Shown here: piece by piece, positions 1 to 9,929 of the stretch
How the letters are laid out: each line of letters begins with the position of its first letter
Numbering within the stretch: the first letter of the stretch is position 1
Origin: Pseudomonas sp. JQ170C
GTDB lineage: Bacteria > Pseudomonadota > Gammaproteobacteria > Pseudomonadales > Pseudomonadaceae
DNA: 64,000 bases
Direction of reading: 5' to 3'
Assembly: GCF_035581345.1 (NCBI RefSeq)
Contig: NZ_CP141608.1
Span: forward strand, 1,196,001 to 1,260,000
Program-made: the position numbers and the translations under genes
The notes under the pieces: model-generated
Database searches by the model: none
What the model saw: only the letters and a program-made list of their open reading frames with translations
What the model was told of the DNA's origin: nothing

Positions 1-40
1 GACTTGCACCTGCATAACAACAAGAAAAGGTTTGTCTTCA

Positions 41-1303
41 ATGAATGCGATCAATCGTCTCGCCGCTGTCATTTCCCTTGCCTCCTTGTTGCCCCTGAGC
101 GCTATTGCCGCCGATGCCGGTACGGTCGAGGTGCTGCACTGGTGGACCTCCGGTGGCGAAGCCAAAGCCGTCGAAACGCTCAAGGCGCAGGTGCAGAAAG
201 ACGGCTTCGTCTGGAAGGACAACGCCGTGGCCGGCGGCGGTGGTGCCGCGGCCATGACCGTGCTCAAGACCCGCGCCATCTCCGGCAACCCACCGGCCGC
301 CGCACAGATCAAAGGCCCGGATATCCAGGAGTGGGGCGCGCTGGGCTTGCTGACCGAGCTCGATGACGTGTCCAAGGCCAACCACTGGGATGCACTGCTG
401 CCCGCGAAAGTGGCCGATATCATGAAGTACGACGGTCACTACGTGGCCGTGCCGGTGAACATCCACCGCGTCAACTGGCTATGGATCAACCCCCAGGTGT
501 TTGAAAAAGCCGGTGCCAAGGTACCCACTACCCTGGACGAGCTTTTCGCCGCCGCCGACAAGCTCAAGGCCGCAGGTTTCATTCCCCTGGCCCATGGCGG
601 GCAACCCTGGCAGGACAGCACCGTGTTCGAGGACCTGGCCTTGAGCATCCTGGGGCCCAAGGGCTATCACGCCGCCTTCGTCGACCTGGACGAAAGCACC
701 CTGACCGGCGCGCAGATGGTCGAGGTGTTCAAGACCTTGCAGCGCCTGGGGACCTACATGGACCCCAACCGTGCCGGGCGTGACTGGAACATCGCCGCCG
801 CCGAGGTCATCAGCGGCAAGGCCGGCATGCAGATCATGGGCGACTGGGCCAAGAGCGAATGGACCGCTGCCGGCAAGGTGGCGGGCAAGGACTACGAATG
901 CGTGGCCTTCCCCGGCACCCAGGGCAGTTTTGCCTACAACATCGACTCCCTGGCAATGTTCAAGCTCAAGAACGAGAACGACATCAAGGCCCAGAACGAC
1001 CTGGCCAAGGTCGCGCTGGAGCCGCAGTTCCAGACCGTGTTCAACCAGAACAAGGGCTCGCTGCCGGTACGCCAGGACATGGACATGAGCCAGTTCGATG
1101 CCTGTACCCAGAAGTCGGCGAAGGACTTCAAGGAGGCCGAGAAGGGCGATGGCCTGCAGCCGAGCATGGCCCACAACATGGCGACGTCCCTGGCGGTGCA
1201 GGGGGCGATCTTCGATGTGGTGACCAACTTCCTCAATGACCCGAAAGCCGACCCCGCAACGGCGGTCAAGCAGCTGAATTCGGCGATCAAGTCGGCCAAG
1301 TGA
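41..1303 (+). CDS. gtsA: Glucose/mannose ABC transporter periplasmic binding protein
   Basis: This is a 420-residue periplasmic sugar-binding protein (family 1 extracellular solute-binding protein) that delivers glucose to the GtsBCD importer. A Sec signal peptide covers about residues 1-23, with a hydrophobic core and an AIA cleavage site before ADAG. I chose the ATG at 41 because AAAAGG lies about 10 nt upstream; the in-frame TTG at 32 is unlikely. Two permeases, an ATPase and an OprB porin follow on the same strand, which is the gts order of Pseudomonas. A REP hairpin separates it from gtsB, so binding-protein mRNA may outlast permease mRNA (inference). The substrate is assigned from context; a related monosaccharide is possible. 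Confidence 0.9.
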   Translation: MNAINRLAAVISLASLLPLSAIAADAGTVEVLHWWTSGGEAKAVETLKAQVQKDGFVWKDNAVAGGGGAAAMTVLKTRAISGNPPAAAQIKGPDIQEWGALGLLTELDDVSKANHWDALLPAKVADIMKYDGHYVAVPVNIHRVNWLWINPQVFEKAGAKVPTTLDELFAAADKLKAAGFIPLAHGGQPWQDSTVFEDLALSILGPKGYHAAFVDLDESTLTGAQMVEVFKTLQRLGTYMDPNRAGRDWNIAAAEVISGKAGMQIMGDWAKSEWTAAGKVAGKDYECVAFPGTQGSFAYNIDSLAMFKLKNENDIKAQNDLAKVALEPQFQTVFNQNKGSLPVRQDMDMSQFDACTQKSAKDFKEAEKGDGLQPSMAHNMATSLAVQGAIFDVVTNFLNDPKADPATAVKQLNSAIKSAK

Positions 1304-1314
1304 CACTGGCCTGA

Positions 1315-1368
1315 TCGCGGGGCGAGCCCGCTCCCACATTCCCCTGTAGGAGCGGGCTTGCCCCGCGA
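1315..1368. repeat. REP inverted pair (short loop) inside the gts operon
   Basis: Two inverted copies of the Pseudomonas REP core (GCGGGGCgAGCCCGCTCC and its reverse complement) are separated by 6 nt. The element fills most of the 88-bp gap between gtsA and gtsB and would form a strong hairpin in the transcript. There is no T-run after it, so it is not a standard terminator. Confidence 0.9.
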
Positions 1369-1391
1369 AACCCCTCACAGAGATACCCCCA

Positions 1392-2300
1392 ATGAGCACT
1401 GTTGCCACCCTCAACAAGGCCTCGCCCTTCGACGCCCTGCAACGCTGGCTGCCTAAACTGGTGCTGGCGCCGAGCATGCTGATCGTCCTGGTGGGCTTCT
1501 ACGGCTACATCCTCTGGACCTTCATCCTGTCGTTCACCAACTCAAGCTTCATGCCCAGCTACAAGTGGGTCGGCCTGGCCCAGTATGCCCGGCTGATGGA
1601 GAACGACCGCTGGTGGGTGGCGAGCAAGAACCTGCTGGTGTTCGGCGGCCTGTTCATCGCTATCAGCCTGGCAATCGGCGTGCTGCTCGCGGTGCTGCTC
1701 GACCAGCGCATCCGCCGCGAAGGTTTCATTCGCACCGTCTACCTGTACCCGATGGCACTGTCGATGATCGTCACCGGCACCGCCTGGAAGTGGCTGCTCA
1801 ATCCAGGCCTGGGCCTGGACAAGATGCTGCGCGATTGGGGCTGGGAGGGCTTTCGCCTGGACTGGCTGGTGGACCCGGACCGGGTCGTCTACTGCCTGGT
1901 GATCGCTGCGGTGTGGCAGGCCTCGGGCTTTGTCATGGCGCTGTTCCTGGCGGGGCTGCGCAGTGTCGATCAATCCATTCTCCGCGCTGCGCAGGTCGAT
2001 GGTGCAAGCCTGCCGAGCATCTACCTGCGCATTGTGTTGCCGAGTCTTCGCCCGGTGTTTTTCAGCGCGCTGATGATCCTTGCGCATATCGCCATCAAGA
2101 GTTTCGACCTGGTCGCGGCCATGACCGCAGGCGGCCCGGGCTATGCCTCGGACCTGCCGGCGATGTTCATGTACGCCTTCACCTTCAGCCGTGGGCAGAT
2201 GGGCATGGGCTCGGCCAGTGCGATCCTGATGCTCGGCGCGATCCTGTCGATCCTGGTGCCTTACCTGTATTCGGAACTGAGGAACAAGCGCCATGACTAG
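1392..2300 (+). CDS. gtsB: Glucose ABC transporter permease
   Basis: This is a 302-residue inner-membrane permease of the MalF/UgpA type (binding-protein-dependent transport family). Six or so hydrophobic segments are visible, the first at about residues 23-45. The EAA loop that contacts the ATPase appears as RAAQVDGASLPSIYLRIVLP near residues 197-216. It pairs with GtsC to form the translocation channel. It overlaps gtsC by 8 nt, which suggests translational coupling. Length and motifs are normal for the family. Confidence 0.92.
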   Translation: MSTVATLNKASPFDALQRWLPKLVLAPSMLIVLVGFYGYILWTFILSFTNSSFMPSYKWVGLAQYARLMENDRWWVASKNLLVFGGLFIAISLAIGVLLAVLLDQRIRREGFIRTVYLYPMALSMIVTGTAWKWLLNPGLGLDKMLRDWGWEGFRLDWLVDPDRVVYCLVIAAVWQASGFVMALFLAGLRSVDQSILRAAQVDGASLPSIYLRIVLPSLRPVFFSALMILAHIAIKSFDLVAAMTAGGPGYASDLPAMFMYAFTFSRGQMGMGSASAILMLGAILSILVPYLYSELRNKRHD

Positions 2301-3138
2301 ATCCCTGGCTCCCCGCTCTTTTTCCTTCAGCCGCCTGGCGATCTACTCGACGCTGCTGCTGGCCTGCGCGCTGTACCTGATTCCGCTGATCGTGATGTTG
2401 CTGACCAGCTTCAAGTCGCCCGACGACATCCGCACCGGCAACTTGCTGAGCTGGCCCGAGGTGATCACCGGGATTGGCTGGATCAAGGCCTGGGACATCG
2501 TCGGTGGGTACTTCTGGAACTCGGTGAAGATCACCGTGCCGGCGGTGGTGATCTCGACCCTGCTGGGCGCCTTGAATGGCTATGTGCTGTCGATGTGGCG
2601 TTTTCGCGGCTCGCAACTGTTCTTCGGGCTGTTGTTGTTCGGCTGCTTCCTGCCGTTCCAGACCGTGTTGCTGCCGGCCTCGTTCACCCTCGGCAAGCTG
2701 GGGCTGGCCAGCACCACCACCGGCTTGGTGCTGGTACACATCGTCTATGGCCTGGCCTTTACCACGCTGTTTTTTCGCAACTACTACTGCAGCGTTCCGG
2801 ACGCCCTGGTACGGGCGGCGCGACTGGATGGGGCGGGGTTCTTCACCATCTTCGGGCGCATCCTGCTGCCGATGTCGGTGCCGATCATCATGGTCTGCCT
2901 GATCTGGCAGTTCACCCAGATCTGGAACGACTTTCTCTTCGGTGTGGTCTTCGCCAGTGGCGACGCCCAGCCGATCACCGTGGCCCTGAACAACCTGGTC
3001 AATACCAGCACCGGGGTCAAGGAATACAACGTCGACATGGCGGCGGCGATGATCGCCGGGTTACCGACCCTGTTGGTCTATGTGCTGGCTGGCAAGTATT
3101 TCCTGCGCGGGCTCACGGCCGGCGCGGTCAAGGGGTGA
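2293..3138 (+). CDS. gtsC: Glucose ABC transporter permease
   Basis: This is a 281-residue permease of the MalG/UgpE type, the partner of GtsB. The N-terminal membrane segment is at about residues 16-37. The EAA loop reads VRAARLDGAGFFTIFGRIL near residues 175-193, and the C-terminus ends with the usual short cytoplasmic tail. The start overlaps gtsB, and the stop lies 6 nt before gtsD, so the four gts genes form one transcription unit. Confidence 0.92.
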   Translation: MTRSLAPRSFSFSRLAIYSTLLLACALYLIPLIVMLLTSFKSPDDIRTGNLLSWPEVITGIGWIKAWDIVGGYFWNSVKITVPAVVISTLLGALNGYVLSMWRFRGSQLFFGLLLFGCFLPFQTVLLPASFTLGKLGLASTTTGLVLVHIVYGLAFTTLFFRNYYCSVPDALVRAARLDGAGFFTIFGRILLPMSVPIIMVCLIWQFTQIWNDFLFGVVFASGDAQPITVALNNLVNTSTGVKEYNVDMAAAMIAGLPTLLVYVLAGKYFLRGLTAGAVKG

Positions 3139-3144
3139 ATCACT

Positions 3145-4302
3145 ATGGCAACGCTTGAACTGCGCAACGTCAACAAGACCTACGGCAGCGGTCTGCCGGA
3201 TACCTTGAAGCACATCGACCTGTCGATCGACTCGGGGGAGTTTCTGATTCTGGTCGGGCCTTCGGGCTGCGGTAAATCGACCCTGATGAACTGCATCGCC
3301 GGGCTCGAACAGATCACCGGCGGGGCGATCCTGGTGGACGACGCCGACATCAGCGGCATGAGCCCCAAGGATCGCGACATTGCCATGGTGTTCCAGTCGT
3401 ATGCGCTGTACCCGACCATGAATGTGCGCGACAACATCGCCTTCGGCCTGAAGATGCGCAAGATGCCGGCGGCGGCCATCGACGAAGAGGTGGCGCGGGT
3501 GGCCAAGCTGCTGCAGATCGAGCACCTGCTGACGCGCAAGCCCGGCCAGCTTTCCGGCGGCCAGCAACAGCGGGTGGCGATGGGGCGGGCGCTGGCGCGG
3601 CGGCCGAAGATTTACCTGTTCGACGAACCGCTGTCCAACCTCGACGCCAAGTTGCGGGTGGAGATGCGCACCGAAATCAAACTGATGCACCAGCGCCTGA
3701 AGACCACCACGGTGTATGTCACCCACGACCAGATCGAAGCCATGACCCTGGGTGACAAGGTGGCGGTGATGAAGGACGGCCTGATCCAGCAGTTCGGAAC
3801 GCCGCAACAGATCTACAACGATCCGGCCAATCTGTTTGTCGCAAGCTTCATCGGCTCGCCCCCCATGAACTTCATTCCCTCGCGTTTGCAGCGCAAGGAC
3901 GGCCGCTTGCAGGCACTGCTCGACAGTGGCCAGGCCCGGTGCGAACTACCCTTGGGGATCAGTGATGCGGGCCTTGAGGAGCGTGACGTGATCCTTGGCA
4001 TTCGCCCCGAACAGATCGTGCTGGCGCCGGCCCAGGCCAATGGCCTGCCGAGCATCCGTGCCGAGGTGCAGATCACCGAGCCGACCGGTCCCGATCTGCT
4101 GGTGTTCGTCACCCTCAACCAGACCAAGGTGTGTTGCCGCTTGGCGCCGGATGTACCGACCCGGGTCGGTGACACCCTGACCCTGCAGTTCGATCCGGCG
4201 CGGGTGCTGCTGTTCGATGCCGCCACGGGCGAGCGCCTGGGGGTGCAGGCCGAGCCGCAGCAGGCAGGCAAAGACAACGTGGCCCGCTTCAAGGGCCGCT
4301 GA
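3145..4302 (+). CDS. gtsD: Glucose ABC transporter ATP-binding protein
   Basis: This is a 385-residue MalK/UgpC-type ATPase that powers the importer. It shows Walker [10 protein letters not shown] (residues 38-46), the signature LSGGQ (136-140), Walker B IYLFDE (156-161) and the switch histidine in THD (H194). A C-terminal TOBE/OB-type regulatory region follows from about residue 240. It sits 6 nt after gtsC. It may be shared with other CUT1 importers, as MalK-like subunits often are (family knowledge). Confidence 0.93.
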   Translation: MATLELRNVNKTYGSGLPDTLKHIDLSIDSGEFLILVGPSGCGKSTLMNCIAGLEQITGGAILVDDADISGMSPKDRDIAMVFQSYALYPTMNVRDNIAFGLKMRKMPAAAIDEEVARVAKLLQIEHLLTRKPGQLSGGQQQRVAMGRALARRPKIYLFDEPLSNLDAKLRVEMRTEIKLMHQRLKTTTVYVTHDQIEAMTLGDKVAVMKDGLIQQFGTPQQIYNDPANLFVASFIGSPPMNFIPSRLQRKDGRLQALLDSGQARCELPLGISDAGLEERDVILGIRPEQIVLAPAQANGLPSIRAEVQITEPTGPDLLVFVTLNQTKVCCRLAPDVPTRVGDTLTLQFDPARVLLFDAATGERLGVQAEPQQAGKDNVARFKGR

Positions 4303-4307
4303 ATTCG

Positions 4308-4322
4308 TTGTAAGTCGTACAA
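4308..4322. promoter_or_regulatory. Dyad TTGTA-N5-TACAA upstream of oprB
   Basis: A perfect 5+5 inverted repeat lies in the 54-bp gtsD-oprB gap, 34 bp before the oprB start. It resembles the half-sites of HexR, but the spacing (15 bp in total) is shorter than in the zwf operator of this window. It may serve another sugar regulator such as GltR, or be coincidental. Confidence 0.3.
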
Positions 4323-4356
4323 ACCCATCGATAACAATAAAACGAGGAAACAAGGG

Positions 4357-5703
4357 ATGGATCACTTCAAGCACATCGTGCCGCTGGGCTCGCTGACCCT
4401 GCTGGCAGCCCTGGGTGCAAGCGCCGGGGCCCATGCTGCCGGCGCCTTTGCACCTGAGTCGAAATGGATGAGTGGCGACTGGGGCGGTACGCGAACCCAG
4501 CTGCTGGAGCAGGGCTACGACTTCACCCTGGACTACGTCGGTGAAGTGGCCGGCAACCTCGATGGGGGCTACAACGATGACAAGACTGCGCGCTACAGCG
4601 ACCAGTTCGCGCTGGGGGCGCACCTGGACCTGGAGAAGATCCTTGGCTGGCATGACGCCGAGTTCAAGCTGGCGATCACCGAGCGCAGCGGGCGCAACCT
4701 CTCCAACGACCGCATCAGCGACCCGCGTGCTGGCCAGTTCAGTTCGGTGCAGGAGGTGTGGGGGCGCGGCCAGACCTGGCGCCTGACCCAGATGTGGATC
4801 AAGCAGCAGTACTTCGATGGCGCCCTGGACGTCAAATTCGGCCGCTTCGGCGAGGGCGAAGACTTCAACAGCTTTCCCTGCGACTTCCAGAACCTGGCCT
4901 TCTGTGGCTCCCAGGTGGGCAACTGGGTGGGCGGCATCTGGTACAACTGGCCGGTGAGCCAATGGGCGCTGCGGGTCAAATACAACATCACCCCCGAGTT
5001 CTTCGCCCAGGTCGGCGTGTACGAGCAGAACCCTTCCAACCTCGAGACCGGCAACGGCTTCAAGCTCAGCGGCAGCGGTACCAAGGGCATGATCCTGCCG
5101 GTGGAGCTGGTGTGGTCGCCCAAGGTCAATGAGCTGCCGGGCGAGTACCGCCTGGGCTACTACTACAGCACCGCCAAGGCCGATGATGTGTTCGACGATG
5201 TCAACGGCCAGCCCCAGGCCATTACCGGCAACGACTTCAAGACCCATTCCAGCAAGCACGGCTGGTGGGTGGTGGCCCAGCAGCAGGTCACCGCGCACAA
5301 CGGCGACGCCAGCCGTGGCCTGAGCCTGTTTGCCAACTTCACCGTGCACGACAAGGCCACCAACGTGGTCGACAACTACCAGCAGGTGGGCATGGTCTAC
5401 AAAGGCGCGTTCGATTCGCGGCCCAAGGATGACATCGGCTTTGGCGTGGCGCGGATTCATGTCAATGACGACGTCAAGGACCGGGCCGAACTGCTCAATC
5501 AGCAGAGCGGCATCAGCGACTACGACAACCCCAATTTTGTCCCGATCCAGGAAACCGAATACAACGCCGAGCTCTATTACGGCTTCCATGTGACCAACTG
5601 GCTGACCGTGCGGCCGAACCTTCAATACGTCAAACGCCCCGGTGGCGTGGATGAGGTGGACAACGCGCTGGTCGCTGGGTTGAAGATTCAGTCGTCGTTC
5701 TGA
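4357..5703 (+). CDS. oprB: Carbohydrate-selective porin OprB
   Basis: This is a 448-residue outer-membrane porin for glucose entry. A signal peptide of about 27 residues ends in GAHA. The mature part is rich in alternating aromatic and polar strands, as in a 16-stranded barrel, and the protein ends in phenylalanine (IQSSF), the usual outer-membrane assembly signal. GAGGAA precedes the ATG. Its place directly behind gtsABCD supports a role as the outer-membrane half of the same uptake route. Length is normal for OprB. Confidence 0.93.
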   Translation: MDHFKHIVPLGSLTLLAALGASAGAHAAGAFAPESKWMSGDWGGTRTQLLEQGYDFTLDYVGEVAGNLDGGYNDDKTARYSDQFALGAHLDLEKILGWHDAEFKLAITERSGRNLSNDRISDPRAGQFSSVQEVWGRGQTWRLTQMWIKQQYFDGALDVKFGRFGEGEDFNSFPCDFQNLAFCGSQVGNWVGGIWYNWPVSQWALRVKYNITPEFFAQVGVYEQNPSNLETGNGFKLSGSGTKGMILPVELVWSPKVNELPGEYRLGYYYSTAKADDVFDDVNGQPQAITGNDFKTHSSKHGWWVVAQQQVTAHNGDASRGLSLFANFTVHDKATNVVDNYQQVGMVYKGAFDSRPKDDIGFGVARIHVNDDVKDRAELLNQQSGISDYDNPNFVPIQETEYNAELYYGFHVTNWLTVRPNLQYVKRPGGVDEVDNALVAGLKIQSSF

Positions 5704-5704
5704 G

Positions 5705-5734
5705 GCAATATGTTGTAAATTTACGCCATATTGC
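5705..5734. promoter_or_regulatory. 30-bp near-perfect nested palindrome after oprB
   Basis: Outer arms GCAATATG (5705-5712) and CATATTGC (5727-5734) flank a central perfect palindrome GTAAATTTAC (5715-5724). Only the dinucleotides at 5713-5714 and 5725-5726 break the symmetry. It starts 2 nt after the oprB stop. GATTTTT follows, so it could be an AT-rich terminator, but the long symmetry is also typical of an operator. Confidence 0.5.
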
Positions 5735-5740
5735 GATTTT

Positions 5741-5787
5741 TCGCGGGGCAAGCCCGCTCCTACCGTAGGAGCGGGCTTGCCCCGCGA
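5741..5787. repeat. REP inverted pair (short loop)
   Basis: Two inverted REP cores (GCGGGGCAAGCCCGCTCC type) have a loop of only a few bases. The element lies between oprB and the mutarotase gene, directly after the palindrome at 5705-5734. Confidence 0.9.
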
Positions 5788-5820
5788 AAGGCCCTCACTA
5801 ACAACAAGAGTTTCCACGCT

Positions 5821-6675
5821 ATGCCCGAGCACCCGCTCCATCGCTTCTTCACCTCGCAACGGCCCAGGCCGACCTTCGAGTGGGAGCGTTATCAGCAGCG
5901 CGACGTGCTGATCATCGATCATCCCCGGTGCCAGGCGGCCTTCAGTCGCCAGGGCGCGCAGTTGTTGCACTTTCAGCCGATAGGCGAGCGCCCGTGGCTC
6001 TGGTGTGCGGCGCAGTGGCCTCAGGTCGGCGCCATTCGCGGCGGCGTGCCGGTGTGCTGGCCCTGGTATGGTCGCCACCCCAGCGAAGACATGTGGCCAG
6101 CCCACGGTTGGGCACGCCTGCTGGACTGGAAACTGATCGACAGCAGCGAAGACGAGGAAGGCGTGAGCCTCAAATGGCGCCTGCAGCTATGGGACTGGCA
6201 GGTCGACCTCTCGGCGCGCCTGGGGCAGCGCATGGAGCTACAGCTCAGCACCGAACATCAAGACAGCCAACCTTGTCAGTTGAGTCATGCTCTGCTGGCT
6301 TACTGGCGTATTAGTGACGTTTCTGAGATAGCGCTATCTGGGCTAGAGAATATTGAGGGTTACGACCGTTTGAACCGTCAGGCCTGTCGCCAGAAAGGCG
6401 CGTTGAAGGTCCACGGCGGCTGTCAGCGGGTGTTCCCCAATGCGGCCACTGTGCAACTGCACGACCCGGCATGGCAGCGTCAGTTGTGTATCGACACCGG
6501 CGACAGCGACGACACGGTGGTCTGGCATCCGGGCAGTCGGCCCTTGATGGGCGTCAGTGGCAGTGAAACTTTGGGGTTCGTCTGTGTCGAGGCGGCCAGT
6601 GGCAGCAGTGACAGTCTCAGCCTGGCGCCTGGCGAACAGGCACACCTGCGGTTGCAGGCGCACCTGCTCAGTTGA
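5821..6675 (+). CDS. D-hexose-6-phosphate mutarotase (YeaD-like)
   Basis: This is a 284-residue aldose-1-epimerase-fold protein that interconverts the alpha and beta anomers of glucose 6-phosphate. I start it at the ATG at 5821 (MPEHPLHRF), because the upstream in-frame extension is translated REP sequence. Family features are [11 protein letters not shown] (near residue 77) with AHGWAR soon after, and SHALLAYW near residue 157. It lies between the glucose uptake genes and hexR/zwf, which fits Entner-Doudoroff feeding. It overlaps hexR tail to tail by 8 bp. Confidence 0.88.
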   Translation: MPEHPLHRFFTSQRPRPTFEWERYQQRDVLIIDHPRCQAAFSRQGAQLLHFQPIGERPWLWCAAQWPQVGAIRGGVPVCWPWYGRHPSEDMWPAHGWARLLDWKLIDSSEDEEGVSLKWRLQLWDWQVDLSARLGQRMELQLSTEHQDSQPCQLSHALLAYWRISDVSEIALSGLENIEGYDRLNRQACRQKGALKVHGGCQRVFPNAATVQLHDPAWQRQLCIDTGDSDDTVVWHPGSRPLMGVSGSETLGFVCVEAASGSSDSLSLAPGEQAHLRLQAHLLS

Positions 6676-7537
6676 GTTCGTCGTCGATCGGGTAGCGGCT
6701 GGCGTTGAGGCTTTCCTTGATCTTGCGCAGGTGCGGCTGGAAGTCCACGCCACGGCGCAGGGTCATGCCGGTGGCCAGTACGTCGAGCACGGTCAGCTGG
6801 ATGATGCGCGAGGTCATCGGCATATAGATGTCGGTGTCTTCGGGCAGGGGAATGTTCAGGCTCAGGCTGCAGGCTTTGGCCAGGGGCGAGTCGGCAGCGG
6901 TCAGGCCGAGTACCGAGGCGCCGTTTTCCCGGGCCAGGCGGGCGACTTCCACCAGTTCGCGGGTACGGCCGGTGTAGGAGATGATCACGAACAGCTCGCC
7001 GGTGTGGGCGACCGAGGCCAGCATGCGCTGCATCAGTACGTCAGCGTGGGCCGAGACGGCGAGGTTGAAGCGGAAGAACTTGTGCTGGGCATCCAGGGCC
7101 ACCGGGGCCGAGGCGCCGAGACCGAAGAAGTGGATCTGGCGGGCCTGGATCAGCATGTCGACGGCACGGCTGATCAACTGCGGATCGAGTTGCTGGCAGG
7201 CGCTGTCCAACGAGGCGATGGCGCTGCCGAAGATCTTCTGGGTGTAGGACGCCGGATCGTCGTCGGCTTCCACCGCCCGGCTGACATAGGCGGCGCCACT
7301 GGCCAGGCTTTGCGCCAGTTGCAATTTGAGCTCGGGGTAGCCGCTGACGCCGAACGAACGGCAGAAGCGGTTGACGGTCGGCTCGCTGACCTTGGCGGCC
7401 TGGGCCAGTGCGGCAATGCTGAAGCGGGTGGCTTGCTGGGGGTTGAGCAGGATGACTTCGGCGACTTTGCGTTCGGCCTTGTTCAGTTCTTCGAGGCGGC
7501 CCTGGATCTGTTCCAGGAGGTTTCGCACACGGTCCAT
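6668..7537 (-). CDS. hexR: HexR, RpiR-family repressor of glucose catabolism
   Basis: This is a 289-residue regulator with an N-terminal RpiR helix-turn-helix (about residues 1-77, including [15 protein letters not shown]) and a C-terminal SIS sugar-phosphate domain (about residues 120-260, [11 protein letters not shown] and SYTGRT). In pseudomonads HexR represses zwf, edd and gap genes and is released by KDPG (family knowledge). I place the start at MDRVRNLL with AAGGAC upstream; 20 further in-frame codons lack support. It is divergent from zwf, and its operator lies in the shared gap. Confidence 0.93.
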   Translation of the reverse strand: MDRVRNLLEQIQGRLEELNKAERKVAEVILLNPQQATRFSIAALAQAAKVSEPTVNRFCRSFGVSGYPELKLQLAQSLASGAAYVSRAVEADDDPASYTQKIFGSAIASLDSACQQLDPQLISRAVDMLIQARQIHFFGLGASAPVALDAQHKFFRFNLAVSAHADVLMQRMLASVAHTGELFVIISYTGRTRELVEVARLARENGASVLGLTAADSPLAKACSLSLNIPLPEDTDIYMPMTSRIIQLTVLDVLATGMTLRRGVDFQPHLRKIKESLNASRYPIDDELN

Positions 7538-7660
7538 GGGTATATGTCCTTGGGTCGATGAGGCAGCCGGCTGGCGATGCCAGCGGGCTTTTGACACGGT
7601 GGCCTATCGTACTGATGGCATGGAAGGCACACCACTTGAATCTGTCCACCGGGCAAAATG

Positions 7661-7678
7661 TTGTGGTTTTTACTACAT
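7661..7678. promoter_or_regulatory. HexR operator upstream of zwf
   Basis: The inverted repeat TGTGGT-TTTT-ACTACA occupies 7662-7677. It matches the HexR half-site pattern TGTAGT-N4-ACTACA as I remember it, with one mismatch. It lies between the divergent hexR and zwf genes, just upstream of the proposed zwf -35 box. Confidence 0.72.
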
Positions 7679-7684
7679 TACCCC

Positions 7685-7713
7685 TTGAAAACTGGGGTTG
7701 GAAACGGTATTTC
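7685..7713 (+). promoter_or_regulatory. Putative zwf sigma-70 promoter
   Basis: TTGAAA (7685-7690) and TATTTC (7708-7713) are 17 bp apart, about 30 bp before the zwf start. The -10 box is poor. The HexR operator ends 7 bp upstream of the -35 box. Confidence 0.45.
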
Positions 7714-7742
7714 TACGTCAACTTGATAAAAGAACATACATC

Positions 7743-9212
7743 ATGGCTGCGATCAGCGTTGAACCTTGCACCTTTGCCCTGTTTGGCGCCCTGGGCGACC
7801 TGGCCTTGCGCAAGCTGTTTCCGGCGCTTTACCAGCTCGACTGCGCCGACTTGCTGCACGCCGACACTCGCGTGCTGGCCCTGGCCCGCGAGCCAGGCAG
7901 CGCTGAGCAGCACTTGGCCTCGATCGAGGCGCACCTGAAGGAATTCGTGCCAACCGGGGAGATCGAGTTTCCCGTGCTGCAGCGTTTTCTGGCGCGCCTG
8001 AGCTATGTGCATGTGGATTTTCTCAAGGCCGAGGATTACCAGGTGCTGGCCGAACAGGTCGGCGCCGACAGCCAGTTGATTGCCTACTTCGCAACGCCTG
8101 CGGCGGTGTATGGCGGCATTTGCGAAAACCTCGACAAGGCTGGCCTCACTGCCCGCACCCGTGTGGTGCTGGAGAAGCCCATCGGTCATGACCTCGAGTC
8201 GTCGCGCCGGGTCAACGATGCCGTTGCCCAGTACTTCCCCGAGAATCGCGTTTATCGCATCGACCATTACCTGGGCAAGGAGACGGTGCAGAACCTGATC
8301 GCCCTGCGTTTTGCCAACAGCCTGTTTGAAACCCAGTGGAACCAGAACTCCATCTCCCACGTGGAAATCACCGTGGCCGAGAAGGTCGGTATCGAGGGGC
8401 GCTGGGGCTATTTCGACAAGGCCGGGCAGCTGCGCGACATGATCCAGAACCACCTGCTGCAGCTGTTGTGCCTGATCGCGATGGACCCGCCCAGCGACCT
8501 GTCTGCCGACAGCATCCGCAACGAGAAGGTCAAGGTCCTCAAGGCCCTGGCGCCGATCACGGGTGAAGGCTTGAGCACCCGGGTGGTGCGCGGCCAGTAC
8601 ATTGCCGGCTACAGCGAAGGCAAGCCGGTGCCCGGCTACCTGGAGGAAGACAACGCCAACGCCCAGAGCGACACCGAGACGTTCGTCGCCCTGCGTGCCG
8701 ATATCCGCAACTGGCGCTGGGCTGGTGTGCCGTTCTACCTGCGTACCGGCAAGCGCATGCCGCAGAAGCTGTCGCAGATCGTTATCCATTTCAAGGAAAC
8801 ACCGCACTACATCTTCGCCCCGGAACAGCGTTTGCAGATCGGTAACAAGCTGATCATCCGCCTGCAGCCGGACGAGGGGATCTCCCTGCGGGTGATGACC
8901 AAGGAGCAGGGCCTGAATAAAGGCATGCAACTGCGCAGCGGGCCCTTGCAGCTGAATTTTTCCGACACCTGGCGCAGCGCACGGATCCCCGATGCCTACG
9001 AGCGCCTGTTGCTCGAAGTGATGCGTGGCAACCAGAACCTGTTTGTGCGCAAGGATGAAATCGAATACGCGTGGAAGTGGTGCGATCAGCTGATCGCTGG
9101 CTGGAAAACCGCTGGCGATGCGCCCAAGCCCTATGCCGCCGGCTCCTGGGGGCCGATGAGCTCGATTGCATTGATTACCCGTGATGGGAGGTCGTGGTAT
9201 GGCGATATCTGA
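7743..9212 (+). CDS. zwf: Glucose-6-phosphate 1-dehydrogenase
   Basis: This is a 489-residue enzyme that oxidises glucose 6-phosphate to 6-phosphogluconolactone with NAD(P)+, the first step of the Entner-Doudoroff route. The nucleotide-binding motif [10 protein letters not shown] is at residues 15-24, and the active-site signature RIDHYLGKE is at 172-180 (H175). EKPIGHDL is also present. I chose the ATG at 7743 (MAAISVEPC); the 15-codon upstream extension is not family-like. The gene overlaps pgl by 14 nt, so zwf-pgl-eda is one operon controlled through the HexR site. Confidence 0.96.
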   Translation: MAAISVEPCTFALFGALGDLALRKLFPALYQLDCADLLHADTRVLALAREPGSAEQHLASIEAHLKEFVPTGEIEFPVLQRFLARLSYVHVDFLKAEDYQVLAEQVGADSQLIAYFATPAAVYGGICENLDKAGLTARTRVVLEKPIGHDLESSRRVNDAVAQYFPENRVYRIDHYLGKETVQNLIALRFANSLFETQWNQNSISHVEITVAEKVGIEGRWGYFDKAGQLRDMIQNHLLQLLCLIAMDPPSDLSADSIRNEKVKVLKALAPITGEGLSTRVVRGQYIAGYSEGKPVPGYLEEDNANAQSDTETFVALRADIRNWRWAGVPFYLRTGKRMPQKLSQIVIHFKETPHYIFAPEQRLQIGNKLIIRLQPDEGISLRVMTKEQGLNKGMQLRSGPLQLNFSDTWRSARIPDAYERLLLEVMRGNQNLFVRKDEIEYAWKWCDQLIAGWKTAGDAPKPYAAGSWGPMSSIALITRDGRSWYGDI

Positions 9213-9912
9213 ACTGAAGCTGCCGGCAACTGTGACGGCACATGAATTCAACGCGGCGCCAGCGCTGGCCGCAGGGCTTGCCAAGGACGTTGCCGAGCAG
9301 CTGCGTGCAGCCATTGCCCGCAAGGGTGAGGCGACGCTCGTGGTGTCCGGCGGGCGTAGCCCGGTGGCCTTCTTCGAGGCGCTGGGCAAGCAACCGCTGG
9401 AGTGGTCCAAGGTGCTGATCACGCTGGCCGACGAGCGCTGGGTGCCCGTCGAGCATGCCGACAGCAATGCCGGCCTGCTCAAGCGCCATCTGTTGGTTGG
9501 CAATGTGGCCAAGGCCCGCTTCCTCAGCCTTTACCGGGCTGCTGCCAGCCTTGAAGCGGCGGCGCTGGAAGCCGATCAGGCCCTGGCCGAGTTGCCGGGT
9601 ATCGACGTGCTGGTGCTGGGCATGGGCGACGACGGCCATACCGCCTCGCTGTTTCCAGACAGCCCCAACCTGAGCGAAGGCCTGGACCTGCAGGGCACGC
9701 GTCGCTGCCTGCCGATGCTGGCGCCGAGCGTGCCGCATCAGCGCCTGAGCATGACCCGCTCGCTGCTTGCCCGTGCCGGGTTCACGGCACTGTCCGTGCA
9801 AGGCCCGGGCAAACTCGCTACCCTGCGCGCCGCGCTGGGCGGCACTGACCTGGCCGAAATGCCGATACGTGCTTTTTTACAAGACCCTCTGGAAATTTAC
9901 TGGTGCCCATGA
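9199..9912 (+). CDS. pgl: 6-phosphogluconolactonase
   Basis: This is a 237-residue enzyme of the SugarP isomerase/NagB-like fold that hydrolyses the product of Zwf. Motifs are VVSGGRSPV (about residues 43-51), LADERWVP (about 76-83) and [16 protein letters not shown] (about 144-159). GGGAGG lies 8 nt before the ATG at 9199, inside the end of zwf, which supports this start and translational coupling. Its end lies just before eda. Confidence 0.95.
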   Translation: MAISELKLPATVTAHEFNAAPALAAGLAKDVAEQLRAAIARKGEATLVVSGGRSPVAFFEALGKQPLEWSKVLITLADERWVPVEHADSNAGLLKRHLLVGNVAKARFLSLYRAAASLEAAALEADQALAELPGIDVLVLGMGDDGHTASLFPDSPNLSEGLDLQGTRRCLPMLAPSVPHQRLSMTRSLLARAGFTALSVQGPGKLATLRAALGGTDLAEMPIRAFLQDPLEIYWCP

Positions 9913-9929
9913 GCCAAGGACCTGCCGTC

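Noticed and set aside
1310..1372. Rho-independent terminator after gtsA
   Set aside because: The hairpin is a REP pair without a T-run, and the operon continues into gtsBCD.
3946..6105. A 719-codon minus-strand frame opposite gtsD and oprB
   Set aside because: It spans two clear genes and a REP element on the other strand and resembles no protein.
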